In this document: positions 30,672 through 41,157 of the stretch, piece after piece | Position numbering within the stretch: the first letter of the stretch is position 1 | How the letters are laid out: the number at the start of each line of letters is the position of its first letter | Assembly (NCBI RefSeq): GCF_001460935.1 | Contig: NZ_LN906597.1 | Location: forward strand, 2,065,287-2,129,286 | Length of the DNA: 64,000 nucleotides | Source: Candidatus Ichthyocystis hellenicum | GTDB lineage: Bacteria; Pseudomonadota; Gammaproteobacteria; Burkholderiales; 2013Ark19i | Direction of reading: 5' to 3' | Notes under the pieces: generated by a model | Seen by the model: the letters and a program-made list of their open reading frames with translations, nothing else | Database searches by the model: none | What the model was told of the DNA's origin: nothing | Translations under genes and position numbers: made by a program

Positions 30672-30714
30672 TAATAAAGGTCTGCTGTTACAGCCATAGC
30701 AGACCTTATTTTTG
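30672..30714 (+). terminator. Terminator of the 29540 gene
   Basis: Stem AAGGTCTGCT / AGCAGACCTT (30677-30686, 30698-30707) followed by ATTTTTGTTG. Confidence 0.85.
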
Positions 30715-31730
30715 TTGTGTATTTTGTAAAATTTAACTGATTGAGCATTGCGATAGCGACTGCATTATACACAAATAGCTACTAATGTTAAAAATAATAA
30801 ATGTTGCCATAATGTCTAATCATTAATAGCAATATCACAGAATTAAGCTTTTATAACTACAAACAAAAATGGTCTTTATCAAATATGAGTTCTTAATAAA
30901 CTCTACTGGAGGGTGCTACGTAAAAGTTTAGACTTTAAACGATAGCAGAATAAATAATTATTAATATATAATAAGAATTGTACTGAAAATTTGTTACTTA
31001 AGGTAAGACAAAAAAATAAGTTCTTAGACTAACTCAATTTATACCAACTTAATATAGGTTGTGTTATTACGATGGGTTGTGTTATTACGATGCTTGCGAT
31101 CATCTAATAATAAATGAATTTTTATAGAAAACAATTGTAGCTAACTTCAATTTAATAAAGAAAAAAACTTCAAACCAGAGAGTTCATTGATGCGTAGATA
31201 CTTTTTCAAATGCACATGATATCCTACCCTTATCATAAATATTTTTATTAGAGTCCCTGAGTAAATAAATTCAGCTCAACGTTACTCCATTGTGATTGGT
31301 GTAACTGGCCTCGTACGTTGTAAATAAAAAAACAGTCCTACATCACCCAAAGGTCATCGTATACCATGATCAATCATGGATGAAATGTTTACATATCTAA
31401 ACTATGTAGACAATCTTACGATATTTATTCTAGCTACCATCACAATTTTTCCCACATAATTAAGTTATTACAATTTATAATGAGTCTTTATTTATCATCC
31501 GAAATATATATTTACTTAGCAAATAAACATAATATTTGATTTGAAGTACATACTACATATAGTTTCATATTTACTTATTGGTGACTCGCATACATTAATA
31601 AATGCGATATATACTTTACTCACAGCGCTAGTATCAATAAAAGGAATAATTATAATACAACTGAAAACGGATTGTGATTGTACAATTATTGCTAACCTCA
31701 ATTATTATTTATTTTTTAATCTTAAGAAAA
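30715..31730. other. Intergenic, no gene seen
   Basis: About 1 kb. Overlapping short frames on both strands near 31516-31774 lack ribosome binding sites and relatives. Confidence 0.5.
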
Positions 31731-31765
31731 TAATGCCAGTATATAAATACTATACTGGCATTATT
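31729..31765 (-). terminator. Terminator of the 31827 gene
   Basis: Perfect 15 bp stem AATAATGCCAGTATA / TATACTGGCATTATT (31729-31743, 31751-31765), with T-rich sequence following on the minus strand. Confidence 0.8.
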
Positions 31766-31826
31766 CATCTATAATATTAACCTGTCTAATTATGAAATAA
31801 TTTATTTCTCTACTCTTATATACTAA

Positions 31827-32717
31827 TTAAATATTTACGTAGGTACCTCTTTGGTGTTCTTTTCTTCGACTACAATACTTATACCTACAAAAAGAAAATA
31901 AAGTAATAACGATAAATAAAAACAAAATTGACATAGAAATAACCGAAGTAAAATCTTCATTATTTGTTGCAGATACAATAGGGTCAGTAATATTATTAGA
32001 TTCAACAATGTTTAAATTATTTAACAATGTTTCTGATGATAAGTTTAGTTTTGATTCTGTATGTACCAAGTAAGAACCTATACTACTACAACAGTTATAG
32101 ACGATAGTAGTATTAAAATCGAAATAAAGGTTGTTCCTACAAAATTTACTAACGCTATTACCACAAAAACCTTTCTCTGATTGACATATTCCAATACCTA
32201 ATTTCTTTCTTCGGATAGAAGTATATTTATTGTTAATAAAAATAGACATAATCCATAATTTATTAAAAATATCATCCCCAGCAATATCTTCATAGTCGAT
32301 CATAGACGGAAGGCTAAGAGGAATACTAAAACTAAAAATAGATTTTTTTATATAAGTTACTGATTTGTCAAAAGCAGATCTAAGAATTTCCCTAACATAC
32401 CTGTCACCCTTATCATTAAGTCTAATAAAGTTACATAATGATGCTTTTAGAGAGCACAAAGCGAATAGGAAGTCCTCCTCTTCTTTTTTATGTCCGGCAA
32501 CATTATCTAATGTGCTGAGCATAATTAGCGAAGCTAATATGATTTTATTAGATAACGATTTACTGATAGAATAAGAAGTTCCTAGACGACGGTTTATTTT
32601 TTGTTTCTTGACTATAACTACTGCGGATTCACTCTCTTCCGCAATATCATTGATGTTATTATTTTCAATTTCACTTGTCTGTGAGCGATAAATATAATTG
32701 CTGTTGTTACGAAACAT
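31827..32717 (-). CDS. Group B membrane protein, short-stalk form
   Basis: 296 residues. ATG 32717 follows GGGAAAAATA, a variant of the group B leader. N-terminus MFRNNSNYIYRSQ with acidic 'DIAEESESAVVIVKKQ'; signal-like segment ending LDNVAG; signature 1 (CSLKASLCNFIRLNDKGD); Phe-rich 'FSFSIPLSLP' typical of the group; signature 2 (CCSSIGSYLVH). The stalk is short and Asn-rich with sequons instead of Thr-rich. Transmembrane helix (VISMSILFLFIVITLFSF), basic tail ending RGTYVNI, so the EDLV end is absent. Monocistronic by context: terminator at 31729, promoter-like element at 32718-32755. Confidence 0.85.
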   Translation of the reverse strand: MFRNNSNYIYRSQTSEIENNNINDIAEESESAVVIVKKQKINRRLGTSYSISKSLSNKIILASLIMLSTLDNVAGHKKEEEDFLFALCSLKASLCNFIRLNDKGDRYVREILRSAFDKSVTYIKKSIFSFSIPLSLPSMIDYEDIAGDDIFNKLWIMSIFINNKYTSIRRKKLGIGICQSEKGFCGNSVSKFCRNNLYFDFNTTIVYNCCSSIGSYLVHTESKLNLSSETLLNNLNIVESNNITDPIVSATNNEDFTSVISMSILFLFIVITLFSFCRYKYCSRRKEHQRGTYVNI

Positions 32718-32755
32718 TATTTTTCCCGTAAAAGTTAACTTCGCAGACTATATCA
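32718..32755 (-). promoter_or_regulatory. Group B promoter and leader, variant
   Basis: On the minus strand TATAGTCTGCGAAG precedes a leader ending ACGGGAAAAATA and ATG. The TATAGTCTGCGAAG element matches those at 9071 and 29496, and TCTGCGAAGTTCAT also occurs before the group C genes. Confidence 0.55.
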
Positions 32756-33554
32756 CTGTAAATTATATAGTTTAATTAATTATTATCTATTTTGTTTAGT
32801 ACAATTTAAGAAATAGAATATAAATAATATTTATTTTTTTAAGCAAAATAATATTTTTTGCTAACTAATAATCAGTAATGTGTTTGCTAGTTATTTCTAA
32901 TATAAAATTTAATTTTCGTGGTTTATTGATTACTAATATGAATAGTTTGCGTAATTTTTTACTTAGCACAATAATAACTAAATTTTATATATTTATACAT
33001 AAATAATTGCTGCAAACAATAATTTATCGGAATGAATAATAAAACTTTGATTATCTAGCAATATAATTATTGAGATAAATGTAAAGTTATATAAACATCC
33101 TAGGGTATCGCCAGAGGAAATAACTAATTTTCGTTAGTATTTATATCTTAGCCGAGAGCATAACAGTTGCGATGATTTTAAATTGTTTGCATGACCTGCA
33201 ATATTTACCGTAACAAAAGATAATGATGTATGTTATTGGTTGTTTCTAGTAATACATCACTATTACTATGATAATATTCATCTTCTTCAGTAAACATTAA
33301 CTTAAGTATAACTTGAAAAAATAGATAGATATAAATGAGAGCAACATAACAAAAAATATGGAAACAAAGCACGAGTTGATATGCTGCTTATATAATCAAC
33401 CTGTGGCTACACCTTTGTATTAAGCTAGAATTGGAGTATAAGTGCACCATAAAGTCAATCATGATTACCTATTGATGTCATGCATTATTAACACAAACAG
33501 TACAAATGGGAAAATGATGACACTATGATTAATCACGGTTAACAATGATTTTAT
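32756..33554. other. Intergenic, no gene seen
   Basis: AT-rich, without supported frames. Confidence 0.5.
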
Positions 33555-36500
33555 TCAATACAAGCAAGTTAACAGTGCTGAACATACACAAACAAATGTA
33601 CTACGGATCACAAAAAAATGGCAAGATTTCACTTCTATAAATATCTTTGTAAGTAAATCATTTAGAAAATTTAAATTAGATATAAATTTATTGTCTAGCA
33701 TCTTATTAGAATTAAAAATTAGTTCTAGTTTTCTTATTAATGATTTTTTTAAATGCACATTGTGTATATTTACAAATAATCCATCAGCGATCTCACTGGG
33801 CCTAAATTTTTTGATCTCATGGATAATATTATTCGGCAAATTAGATATTGTTTCTGTAATTAACAGTTTTATCGATGTGCATAATTTATTTTTCTTATTA
33901 ATAATTGGTAAACGTTCATGCGAGTCTAAATGAATATGACTTTGAATAATGCTTAAGAAATAATTATTAGGAACTAACTTTATATTTTCTACAGCTTCTT
34001 CACAGTTTTTACTTAATTTTTCAAAGAAAAGCCTATTTGATGCGCAATTATGTGCTAAGTCCGATAAAGACATCCCGGGAGCTATCAATACATCAGTAGT
34101 GGTTATGGCATCAATAATGTGCGGGGAAATTTTATCCAAAACATATTTGCGCACATTTAAATAAGTTGTGGATAGGTTAATGGATGACTTTGTGATCCCC
34201 CTACCTGTAATGTAATCACCTAATTCTTCTAATACTCTATCCTTAAACCAGAAATTATTATCTATACTAATTTTTTTAATGGCATATTCATATATATTTG
34301 ATGTATTCTCTGCAGAAAGTAAGTTAGCTTTACGATACGGTTTTTTTAGATCTAATTCTTTTGTCATCGTTTCTTGTTTTGATTGGTCATTGTTTATTGT
34401 AACGGATGTTGTTACCTCTTTTGTATAAGAGCTCTTCAAGTTAATATTGTCAATTGATTTTCGAGGTTTTTGTGTATTTTGAGCGGGCAATTTAAGTTTT
34501 TTATGAAACTTGGAGGATACGCCATACATGTTTGACAACAGGTACTTAGATAGTTGTTCTACCGTAGATTCATCTGGTAAAAAAACCCCGTCATGAAATA
34601 TACAAAATTTTCTTACTATATTTGCTATTTTTTCTAGTAATTTATTGAACGAATTTAAATTATCATCAAATCTTTTATTTGCAAATTCAAATTCGTGTCT
34701 ATTGGACTCAAATAATAAGTTCATATTTTTTATTAATAATTTCGATGCTAATACACCATGTACATCTGAAAATAAAGAATTAACAATGTTTTTGGGGTCG
34801 ATCTTTTCAATTTCGGAAATTATGCTGTTAGGCAAATTAGATATCGTATCTATGATTAACTCTTTTAGATCTGGGATAAATTTACACCTTTTGGACTTAA
34901 ATTTAACCTTGGCCTTGTGTTTAGTTGAATTTAGGTAACCACTTATATTTAAAATAATATAACTTTGAAATATACGTGACAAATTATTATTAGTGGTTAC
35001 TAGTATATACTTTGCGATTTTTTCGCAATGCTCTCGTAATTTTTTAAAAAACATATTATTTGATATGCAACTTGATCGTAGATCTGAAATAGACATTCCT
35101 GGAGTTATCAATATACCTGTATCAATTGTATCATCTTCAAATAATGAAGATATCTTATATAAGACATACTTGCGTATGTTTGAATAAGTTTGAGAAAGGT
35201 CAATACAAGATTTTAATAAATTTCTTCTTTCAACAGTTTTACATATTTTTTCTAATACACGACTCTTAAATAATCCGTCATTATCTATACCTATTTTTTT
35301 AATGGCATCTATGTATACCATTTTTGAGTTAGATTTTGTATTCCACAAATTGGTGTTATGATAGGATCTTAGCCTTATATTCTTTTTGATATCATTTTTG
35401 TTAATTGATATTTTTTCAGATTTTACTCTTCTTAGGTTTTGTGTTATTGATAGTGTTTCATTATCGGTTAATGTGTTTTTTGCAGTAATATGTTCTGTGG
35501 AATTTAAAGTCAAGGTGTTGCAAGTTTTTTCTGCGCGTATAATTTCGCTAACATCACAACGATATAACTTTATACGTATTTCTTTTTTAATTATCGGACA
35601 CCCAAGTGTTTCAGATTTAGGTGAATATTTTTTTGTTTGTCCTATATTTTTCAAATTTGAAGCTGTTATCATTTCTCCTGTATTTTTCTTAAGGTCTATT
35701 CTTTTTGGATTTGGTTCTATTAATTCATTTGATGCGTAGGATAACCTTAATTCATCTATGGTCATGCCATTAGTTAGTTTTATTTTTGATCTTGTTTCTT
35801 CTTCAATCTCTTTCAGAAAAGGGGAAAATGTTTCCAAAATATAATTTTTAACATTGTTATACGTTATAGAGAGATCAATATCTATTTTTTCTTTTCTACT
35901 AATATGGTTTATTACAGAGTAATAGTGCTTTGCTTTATCTATGAAGGAACATTCAAAATCACTTTTATCAATATCAATTCCTGACAAAGCTAATTTGTAT
36001 ATAGAGATGGGAGCTACAGGATTAAGGTCCCACTTCAATTTTTTTTGTGGAATAAGTAGAGGGTTTTTTAATAATGATATTTTCATATTATTATTAATAT
36101 TATTTTCAGAACTTTTTTCATAATTACTTTCTGATATGCCATCTTTATCATGTTTATGAAATCTAAGTTCTTTATGAATTTTGGCAGGTATTTTGTACAT
36201 ATCTGATAAAAGATATTTGGATAGTAATTTTGCTGTATGTTTTCCTGGGAACAATATTTTTCCCTCATGTAATGCCTGATGAGATTCTACTTCTATAAAT
36301 ATCTTTGTAAGTAAATTATTGAGAAAATTTAAATTAGATATAAATTTATCATCTGGTAGCTTGTTAGAATTAAAAATTAGTTCTATTTTTCTTATTAATG
36401 ATTTTTGTAAATATACATTATGTATATTTACAAATAATCCATCAGCGATCTCATTTGGATTAAATTTTTTGAGCTCATTGATAATATTATTCGGCAAATT

Positions 36501-37763
36501 AGATATTGTTTCTGTAATTAGCAATTTTATCGCTGGGCATAATTTATTTTTCTTGCTAGTAATTATTAACCGTTCAGTTGAGGTCAAATAAATACAACTT
36601 TGAATAATGTTTGAGAAATAATTACTAGGAACTAAATTTATATTTTTTACAGTTTCTTCACAATTTTTACTTAATTTTTCAAAGAAAAGTCTATTTGATA
36701 CGCAACTGTATACTAAGTTCGATAAAGATATCCCAGGAGTTATCAATACATCTGTAGTGGCTATGGCATCACTAATGTATGGGGAAATTTTATCCAAAAC
36801 GTATTTGCGTACATTTGAATAGGTTTTGGATAAATCAAGGGATGACTTTGTGATTCCCCTACTTGTAATATAAGCACCTAGTTTCTCTAATACGCTGTTC
36901 TTAAACCGGCAATTATTATCTATACTAATTTTTTTAATGGCATCTTCATATATATTTGATATATTATCTGCAGAAAGTAAGTTAGTTTTACGATACGGTT
37001 TCTTTAGATCAAATTCTTTTGTCATCGTTTCTTGTTCTGATGGATCAGTGTTTCTTGTAGCGGATATTGTCACATCTTTTGTATAATTGCTCTTCAAGTA
37101 AACATTGTCAATTGATTCTCGAGGTTTTGGTATATTTTGAGCGGGCAGTTTAAGTTTTTTATGAAATTTGGAAGATACGCCATACATGTCTGACAATAGG
37201 TACTTAGATAGTTGTTCTACCATAGACTCATCTGGCAAAAAAACTCCGTCATGAAATATACAAAATTCTCTTACTATATTTGCTATTTTTTCTAGTAACT
37301 TATTGAACAAATTTAAATTATCATCAAATCTTTTATTTGCAAATTCAAATTCATGTTTATTGGGTGCTAATAATAGTTTCATGTTTTTTATCAATGATTT
37401 CGATGCTAATACACCATGTACATCTGAAAATAAAGAATTAACGATGTTTTCTGGATTGATTTTTTCAATTTCGGAAATGATACTATTGGGTAAATTAGAT
37501 ATCGTATTTATAATTAACTCTTTTAGCTCTGGGATAAATTTATTCTTTTTGGAGCGAAATCTAATCCTAGTTTTAGTTGAATTTAAGTAACCATTATTGC
37601 TTAAAATAATATAACTTTGAAATATACGTGATAAATTATCATTCGGGATTACTCGTATATCCTTTTTAACTTTTTCGCAATGCTCTCGTAATTTTTTAAA
37701 AAACATATTATTTGATATGAAACTTGACCGTAGATCTGAAATAGACATTCCTGGAGTTATCAA
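33555..37763 (-). CDS. Giant helical repeat protein, probably truncated at both ends
   Basis: 1402 codons from a TTG at 37763. No ribosome binding site, and the repeat homology extends upstream to about 37815, so the 5' end is truncated. No transmembrane segments. Four domains in an A-B-A-B order: A contains ITPGMSISDLRSS and FFKKLREHCEK; B contains LSNLVYSC- or LSDLAHNC-type starts, FFEKLSKNCEE and ITETISNLPNNII. All four share 'SNLPN-I-I' and 'LSKYLLSDMY'-like helices. At the DNA level about 1.5 kb repeats with an offset of 2655 bp. The last B domain breaks off after 'LTKIFIEVKS' and ends in unrelated residues, so the 3' end is also damaged. Function unknown; candidate secreted scaffold. 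Confidence 0.65.
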   Translation of the reverse strand: MITPGMSISDLRSSFISNNMFFKKLREHCEKVKKDIRVIPNDNLSRIFQSYIILSNNGYLNSTKTRIRFRSKKNKFIPELKELIINTISNLPNSIISEIEKINPENIVNSLFSDVHGVLASKSLIKNMKLLLAPNKHEFEFANKRFDDNLNLFNKLLEKIANIVREFCIFHDGVFLPDESMVEQLSKYLLSDMYGVSSKFHKKLKLPAQNIPKPRESIDNVYLKSNYTKDVTISATRNTDPSEQETMTKEFDLKKPYRKTNLLSADNISNIYEDAIKKISIDNNCRFKNSVLEKLGAYITSRGITKSSLDLSKTYSNVRKYVLDKISPYISDAIATTDVLITPGISLSNLVYSCVSNRLFFEKLSKNCEETVKNINLVPSNYFSNIIQSCIYLTSTERLIITSKKNKLCPAIKLLITETISNLPNNIINELKKFNPNEIADGLFVNIHNVYLQKSLIRKIELIFNSNKLPDDKFISNLNFLNNLLTKIFIEVESHQALHEGKILFPGKHTAKLLSKYLLSDMYKIPAKIHKELRFHKHDKDGISESNYEKSSENNINNNMKISLLKNPLLIPQKKLKWDLNPVAPISIYKLALSGIDIDKSDFECSFIDKAKHYYSVINHISRKEKIDIDLSITYNNVKNYILETFSPFLKEIEEETRSKIKLTNGMTIDELRLSYASNELIEPNPKRIDLKKNTGEMITASNLKNIGQTKKYSPKSETLGCPIIKKEIRIKLYRCDVSEIIRAEKTCNTLTLNSTEHITAKNTLTDNETLSITQNLRRVKSEKISINKNDIKKNIRLRSYHNTNLWNTKSNSKMVYIDAIKKIGIDNDGLFKSRVLEKICKTVERRNLLKSCIDLSQTYSNIRKYVLYKISSLFEDDTIDTGILITPGMSISDLRSSCISNNMFFKKLREHCEKIAKYILVTTNNNLSRIFQSYIILNISGYLNSTKHKAKVKFKSKRCKFIPDLKELIIDTISNLPNSIISEIEKIDPKNIVNSLFSDVHGVLASKLLIKNMNLLFESNRHEFEFANKRFDDNLNSFNKLLEKIANIVRKFCIFHDGVFLPDESTVEQLSKYLLSNMYGVSSKFHKKLKLPAQNTQKPRKSIDNINLKSSYTKEVTTSVTINNDQSKQETMTKELDLKKPYRKANLLSAENTSNIYEYAIKKISIDNNFWFKDRVLEELGDYITGRGITKSSINLSTTYLNVRKYVLDKISPHIIDAITTTDVLIAPGMSLSDLAHNCASNRLFFEKLSKNCEEAVENIKLVPNNYFLSIIQSHIHLDSHERLPIINKKNKLCTSIKLLITETISNLPNNIIHEIKKFRPSEIADGLFVNIHNVHLKKSLIRKLELIFNSNKMLDNKFISNLNFLNDLLTKIFIEVKSCHFFVIRSTFVCVCSALLTCLY

Positions 37764-37815
37764 TATACCCGTGTCAATTGTATCATCTTCAAATAATGAA
37801 GATATCTTATATAAG
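33628..37815 (-). repeat. Two direct repeats of about 1.5 kb, offset 2.65 kb
   Basis: The segment about 36280-37815 recurs with scattered substitutions at about 33628-35160. Landmarks such as ATCAATACATC-GTAGTGG recur at about 36740 and 34085. The arms sit inside one coding frame. Confidence 0.8.
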
Positions 37816-37820
37816 ACTAA

Positions 37821-37988
37821 TTATTAACGGTAAAGATTAAATTATATACAAGTAGACCACATTTGATTCCATCAGCAATACTATTGGAAAGAGAAAGAAG
37901 AAAAAGTCAATGGTTACTGAAACCAAAAGTATATTGTCATCCTAGTACTTTAAGTGGTTATACAAGAGCAGATCCGGTTATATCATAA
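37821..37988 (+). pseudogene. Unknown gene, 3' fragment
   Basis: A stop-free stretch of 55 codons with good coding appearance (LYTSRPHLIPSAILLERERR ... GYTRADPVIS, then stop) has no start codon and begins directly where the homology of the giant repeat gene ends. It is likely the 3' end of an unrelated gene cut by the same rearrangement. Not recognised. Confidence 0.3.
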
Positions 37989-38035
37989 ATATTAACATCA
38001 ATATTCTCGTTAATCATACTGTGAGGAAATGTTTC

Positions 38036-38203
38036 CTACGCTGCTGTAATTGCTAGATTTGTAGGTAAGGGTTTCTTAGACTGAATATTCAAAAGCATTT
38101 TCGATAAATTAGTAACCAACATCTTTGATGCTTTTTGCAACGGGCATACATACATTTTATCCTGTAATAAATTTAGCTCTGGAAATACTATTATTGTAAT
38201 CAT
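38036..38203 (-). CDS. Small hypothetical protein (55 aa)
   Basis: ATG 38203 opens a 55-codon frame (MITIIVFPELNLLQDKMYVC ... LAITAA) with amphipathic character. GGAAGGA lies upstream but too far for a typical site. It may be a fragment of a helical protein. No relative recognised. Confidence 0.25.
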   Translation of the reverse strand: MITIIVFPELNLLQDKMYVCPLQKASKMLVTNLSKMLLNIQSKKPLPTNLAITAA

Positions 38204-39003
38204 ATTTATGTTAGTCTTTCCTTCCGCTAACGCCTTCTAATTTTATAATTTATGGTGTCGTAAGCATTAATTATAGTTAGTGTGTATCCAATTTGTTTTG
38301 TAAATTAATTGTTTTATAATAATAAATTTATATACGAAGTGCCTTATTAAAACCTAAAATGCATCAGGTTTGTTATGTATAATGCTCCACTATTGCAATG
38401 CAAACCCATTGCTATTTATGTGACTAAGGTAATTATAGCCCAATTTTATATGCTATTTAATTATATTATCAGAGTATGAATGATACGATGTTTGTTTGAA
38501 TTAAGATTTATATTCGTATAGTTGTAAATTGAAGCACTAATTTTCTCATTACTTTAATTGACGAGTTTATTTTTTGTTTGATTGCTATTAGTGTGTATCT
38601 ACTAAGTGAGTAAGAATTTTATTACACAGTGTTCAATAGGTGTTGATGAATTATAAAAATTAATTCATATTAAAAGGTAGGAACTCATCCAATATTTCAG
38701 CAAATGTTGTAATATTGATTGGTGTTATTTGTGTTTAAATTTAGCGATTATATTGTTATTGGAATTATCATCTGTAATTATATCCAATCATAACTGTAGT
38801 CACTACTAAGAGTTGTTATGTTGGTTGATGCTGCTAAATTTACAAAATAATTTTGATTCATTATCGGTTGTGGTGGTTTTTTGCTTTTGTTATTTAATTT
38901 AGTGCGGCCGCAGGGTTAATTTGTTACTGTATGTACGTTTAATTATGATGGCTACTATTACGTCTGTTATAGGTACAGCAGACCGCACATGTATCTATAG
39001 TAT
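38204..39003. other. Intergenic, no gene seen
   Basis: AT-rich gap of 800 bp. Confidence 0.5.
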
Positions 39004-39896
39004 CTATACAAGATCTTCTAGTTCTTCCTCGGCGTTAGCATTGTCAGTTTGTGATATAGGCTGACGTGATTTATTATTTTTGCAAGACCTATACCCTAGG
39101 AAAGCAATTATAGCAAAAGCAATGAATAAAAATGAAATCAATACAATATTTAACGTATTGATATTAGTACTGGCTGGTGTTATTTTAGTTGGGATCAAAG
39201 ATGTCAACCCAATAGTTGTAATCTCTGACTCAGTAGTTGTTGATTCTGTAATTGCGGAACTCATAAAATTAGATACCGTAGTTTTAAGATCATCTGATCC
39301 CTCGGTTGCTGATTGTGTAAATGGATAATCTATGTAATCTCGAGTACTATTGCAAAACCTAACAAAAATACTAAGATTAGGATTATGATCATCATCACAT
39401 AATTTGGCATCGTAAAATGGATTACTTAAATCAAAACCACCAACATCATCCGCATAATCACTAAGGTATCCACGGATAAATGATCCAATGCCAGACAATT
39501 GTGTGATAAGATCAGATCCTGTACGGTCGTTACCACTAGCTACTCTAGGAAGGTGTAAAGGAAAACTGAAATTAAAAGCATTTGCTTTTCCTTGGCCTCT
39601 CAATATTGATGACCCATCTTCAAAAGCATTTGTGATAAGTAATTCATTAACTTCTTGGGGAATTTCTACAATAGCTGTACACAAATCCCTTCCTATATCA
39701 CATAATTTACTGGAAATAGAATCATGACCTATATTTTCTCCATTAACACCTTCTAATGTACTAATGGTTGCTGATTGTGTAAATGGATAATCTATGTAAT
39801 CTCGAGTACTATTGCAAAACCTAACAAAAATACTAAGATTAGGATTATGATCATCATCACATAATTTGGCATCGTAAAATGGATTACTTAAATATT
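39004..39896 (-). pseudogene. Rearranged group B gene without proper start
   Basis: The frame is open from just after a stop at about 39897 down to 39004 but has no ATG at its head. The first usable start, TTG 39684, lies inside the Cys domain. Order of segments: a misplaced copy of the end of the Cys domain (NPFYDAKLCDDDHNPN ... RDYIDYPFTQSAT); then the end of the signal-like segment (ISTLEGVNG); signature 1 (LCDIGRDLCTAIVEI); the Cys domain; the same NPFYDAKLCDDDHNPN ... YPFTQSAT block in its normal place with signature 2 (FCNSTRDYID); a Thr/Ser stalk; a transmembrane helix (LNIVLISFLFIAFAIIAFLGY); tail ending EELEDLV. The N-terminal half is lost at the junction with the PPxY duplication (39895). 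Confidence 0.8.
39305..39893. repeat. Direct repeat of about 125 bp in a group B gene
   Basis: 39305-39429 and 39768-39893 are essentially identical (from TTGCTGATTGTGTAAATGG to GGATTACTTAAAT). Both copies are read in the same frame of the minus-strand gene. Confidence 0.9.
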
Positions 39897-39897
39897 A

Positions 39898-41157
39898 TGG
39901 GAGCAATATTTGGAAGTGTAATGAAGTGCAAGTCTGACGATAGTGCAAGCATGAATATGTCAAGACGTCTTTGAAATTACATAGGAGACATCGGTAAATG
40001 TTGCAACACATAACTTGGGCCATTAACCATCTAGATTTTTTATGAAATTATCACCACCCACTCGAGCAAACCGTGTTAAGCATGGTTTGCTTCGTTAACA
40101 GTAACAAAAAACAAACCGATAGAGAACGTGCGTTAATAGGGTTGTAACTTCACATATGTCACAAATAAAGCTGGCCCTCAGGATAACCTCAAGTAAGTGA
40201 TTGATATAAAAAGCTTCGTGAAGAACACCATAAAAGGCTCTAAAAAACTTAGCTCCATCTACTCTAAGCATAATAATAGGCAATATTAGTAAGTGTGCCT
40301 TAATATTTACTCATGACAACTAGCCTCATCAACAATACATTATATAAAATAATGTCTTCGCAAAGATAATGTCGGATTTTTAAATAATAATAAAAATAAA
40401 ATTAGGTCATTATTGGCTTTCATATTAAGGCAGCAAATTTTCATTTTGTACTTTAACTTCTATGATAAAAACAACCTATATTTATCTGGTCAATGTGATT
40501 TCAGCCACTATCATAGAAACAAATAATGAAGATTAACGAAAATAGTTAATTGAATGTAGGATTAAAATAGTACCAGATACAAACTGTGCTTTGGATAAAA
40601 ATGCCACGCTTATAATGATAGGCAACTAAATTTTTCTAGCGGAAGAATACTCAACTATCCTTATAATAGAAATATACTCATGTAATTATCAACAACTATA
40701 TAGCAGTTATGCACACATTACTTGATTTTTAATAAGGAAAGGGAAAATAAAATCCTACGACCGATAACTACCCTCAGCCAATGTATAAAATTAAATACGA
40801 GTTAGTGATAAATGTATACTATAAATTAATGGACTCTGATTATCACTAGCAATATAACCATCTATATCGCTTAATGTTGTATTGTTTTATTTGAATAATT
40901 TTCTCCTGATAAGAAGAGTAGAGTATTTATTCTTTTTTGTTAGTGATTGTCAGTTTGGCTGACGTTACTTCACAGATTGTACTCTTGTTATTATTCACCT
41001 ATATTTAACATAAGATATTGTTTAATCATTGATTATTTTGCTACCAATCTATAAATTTATCGATATCATGTTCAATGAAGAGCGTTTGTAATATTTACCA
41101 GTGGCGGTTAGATTCGTAAGCGCTTCATTAATTATTTCGTTTTAGGAATTTTAACTT
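39898..41157. other. Long non-coding part of PPxY unit 1
   Basis: 1.26 kb upstream of the PPxY gene. It starts with a 25-codon frame, MGAIFGSVMKCKSDDSASMN..., conserved in unit 2 but probably the relic of a cut gene. It also has a hairpin at 40055-40085 (AGCAAACC / GGTTTGCT) without a T-run. A 62-codon minus frame at 40095-40283 is broken by indels in unit 2. Confidence 0.5.

Noticed and set aside
31516-31774. Overlapping short frames on both strands
   Set aside because: Neither has a ribosome binding site. The region is mainly AT-rich spacer beside a terminator.
40095-40283. 62-codon minus-strand frame in PPxY unit 1
   Set aside because: The duplicated copy in unit 2 has indels that break the frame although the surrounding DNA is well conserved.
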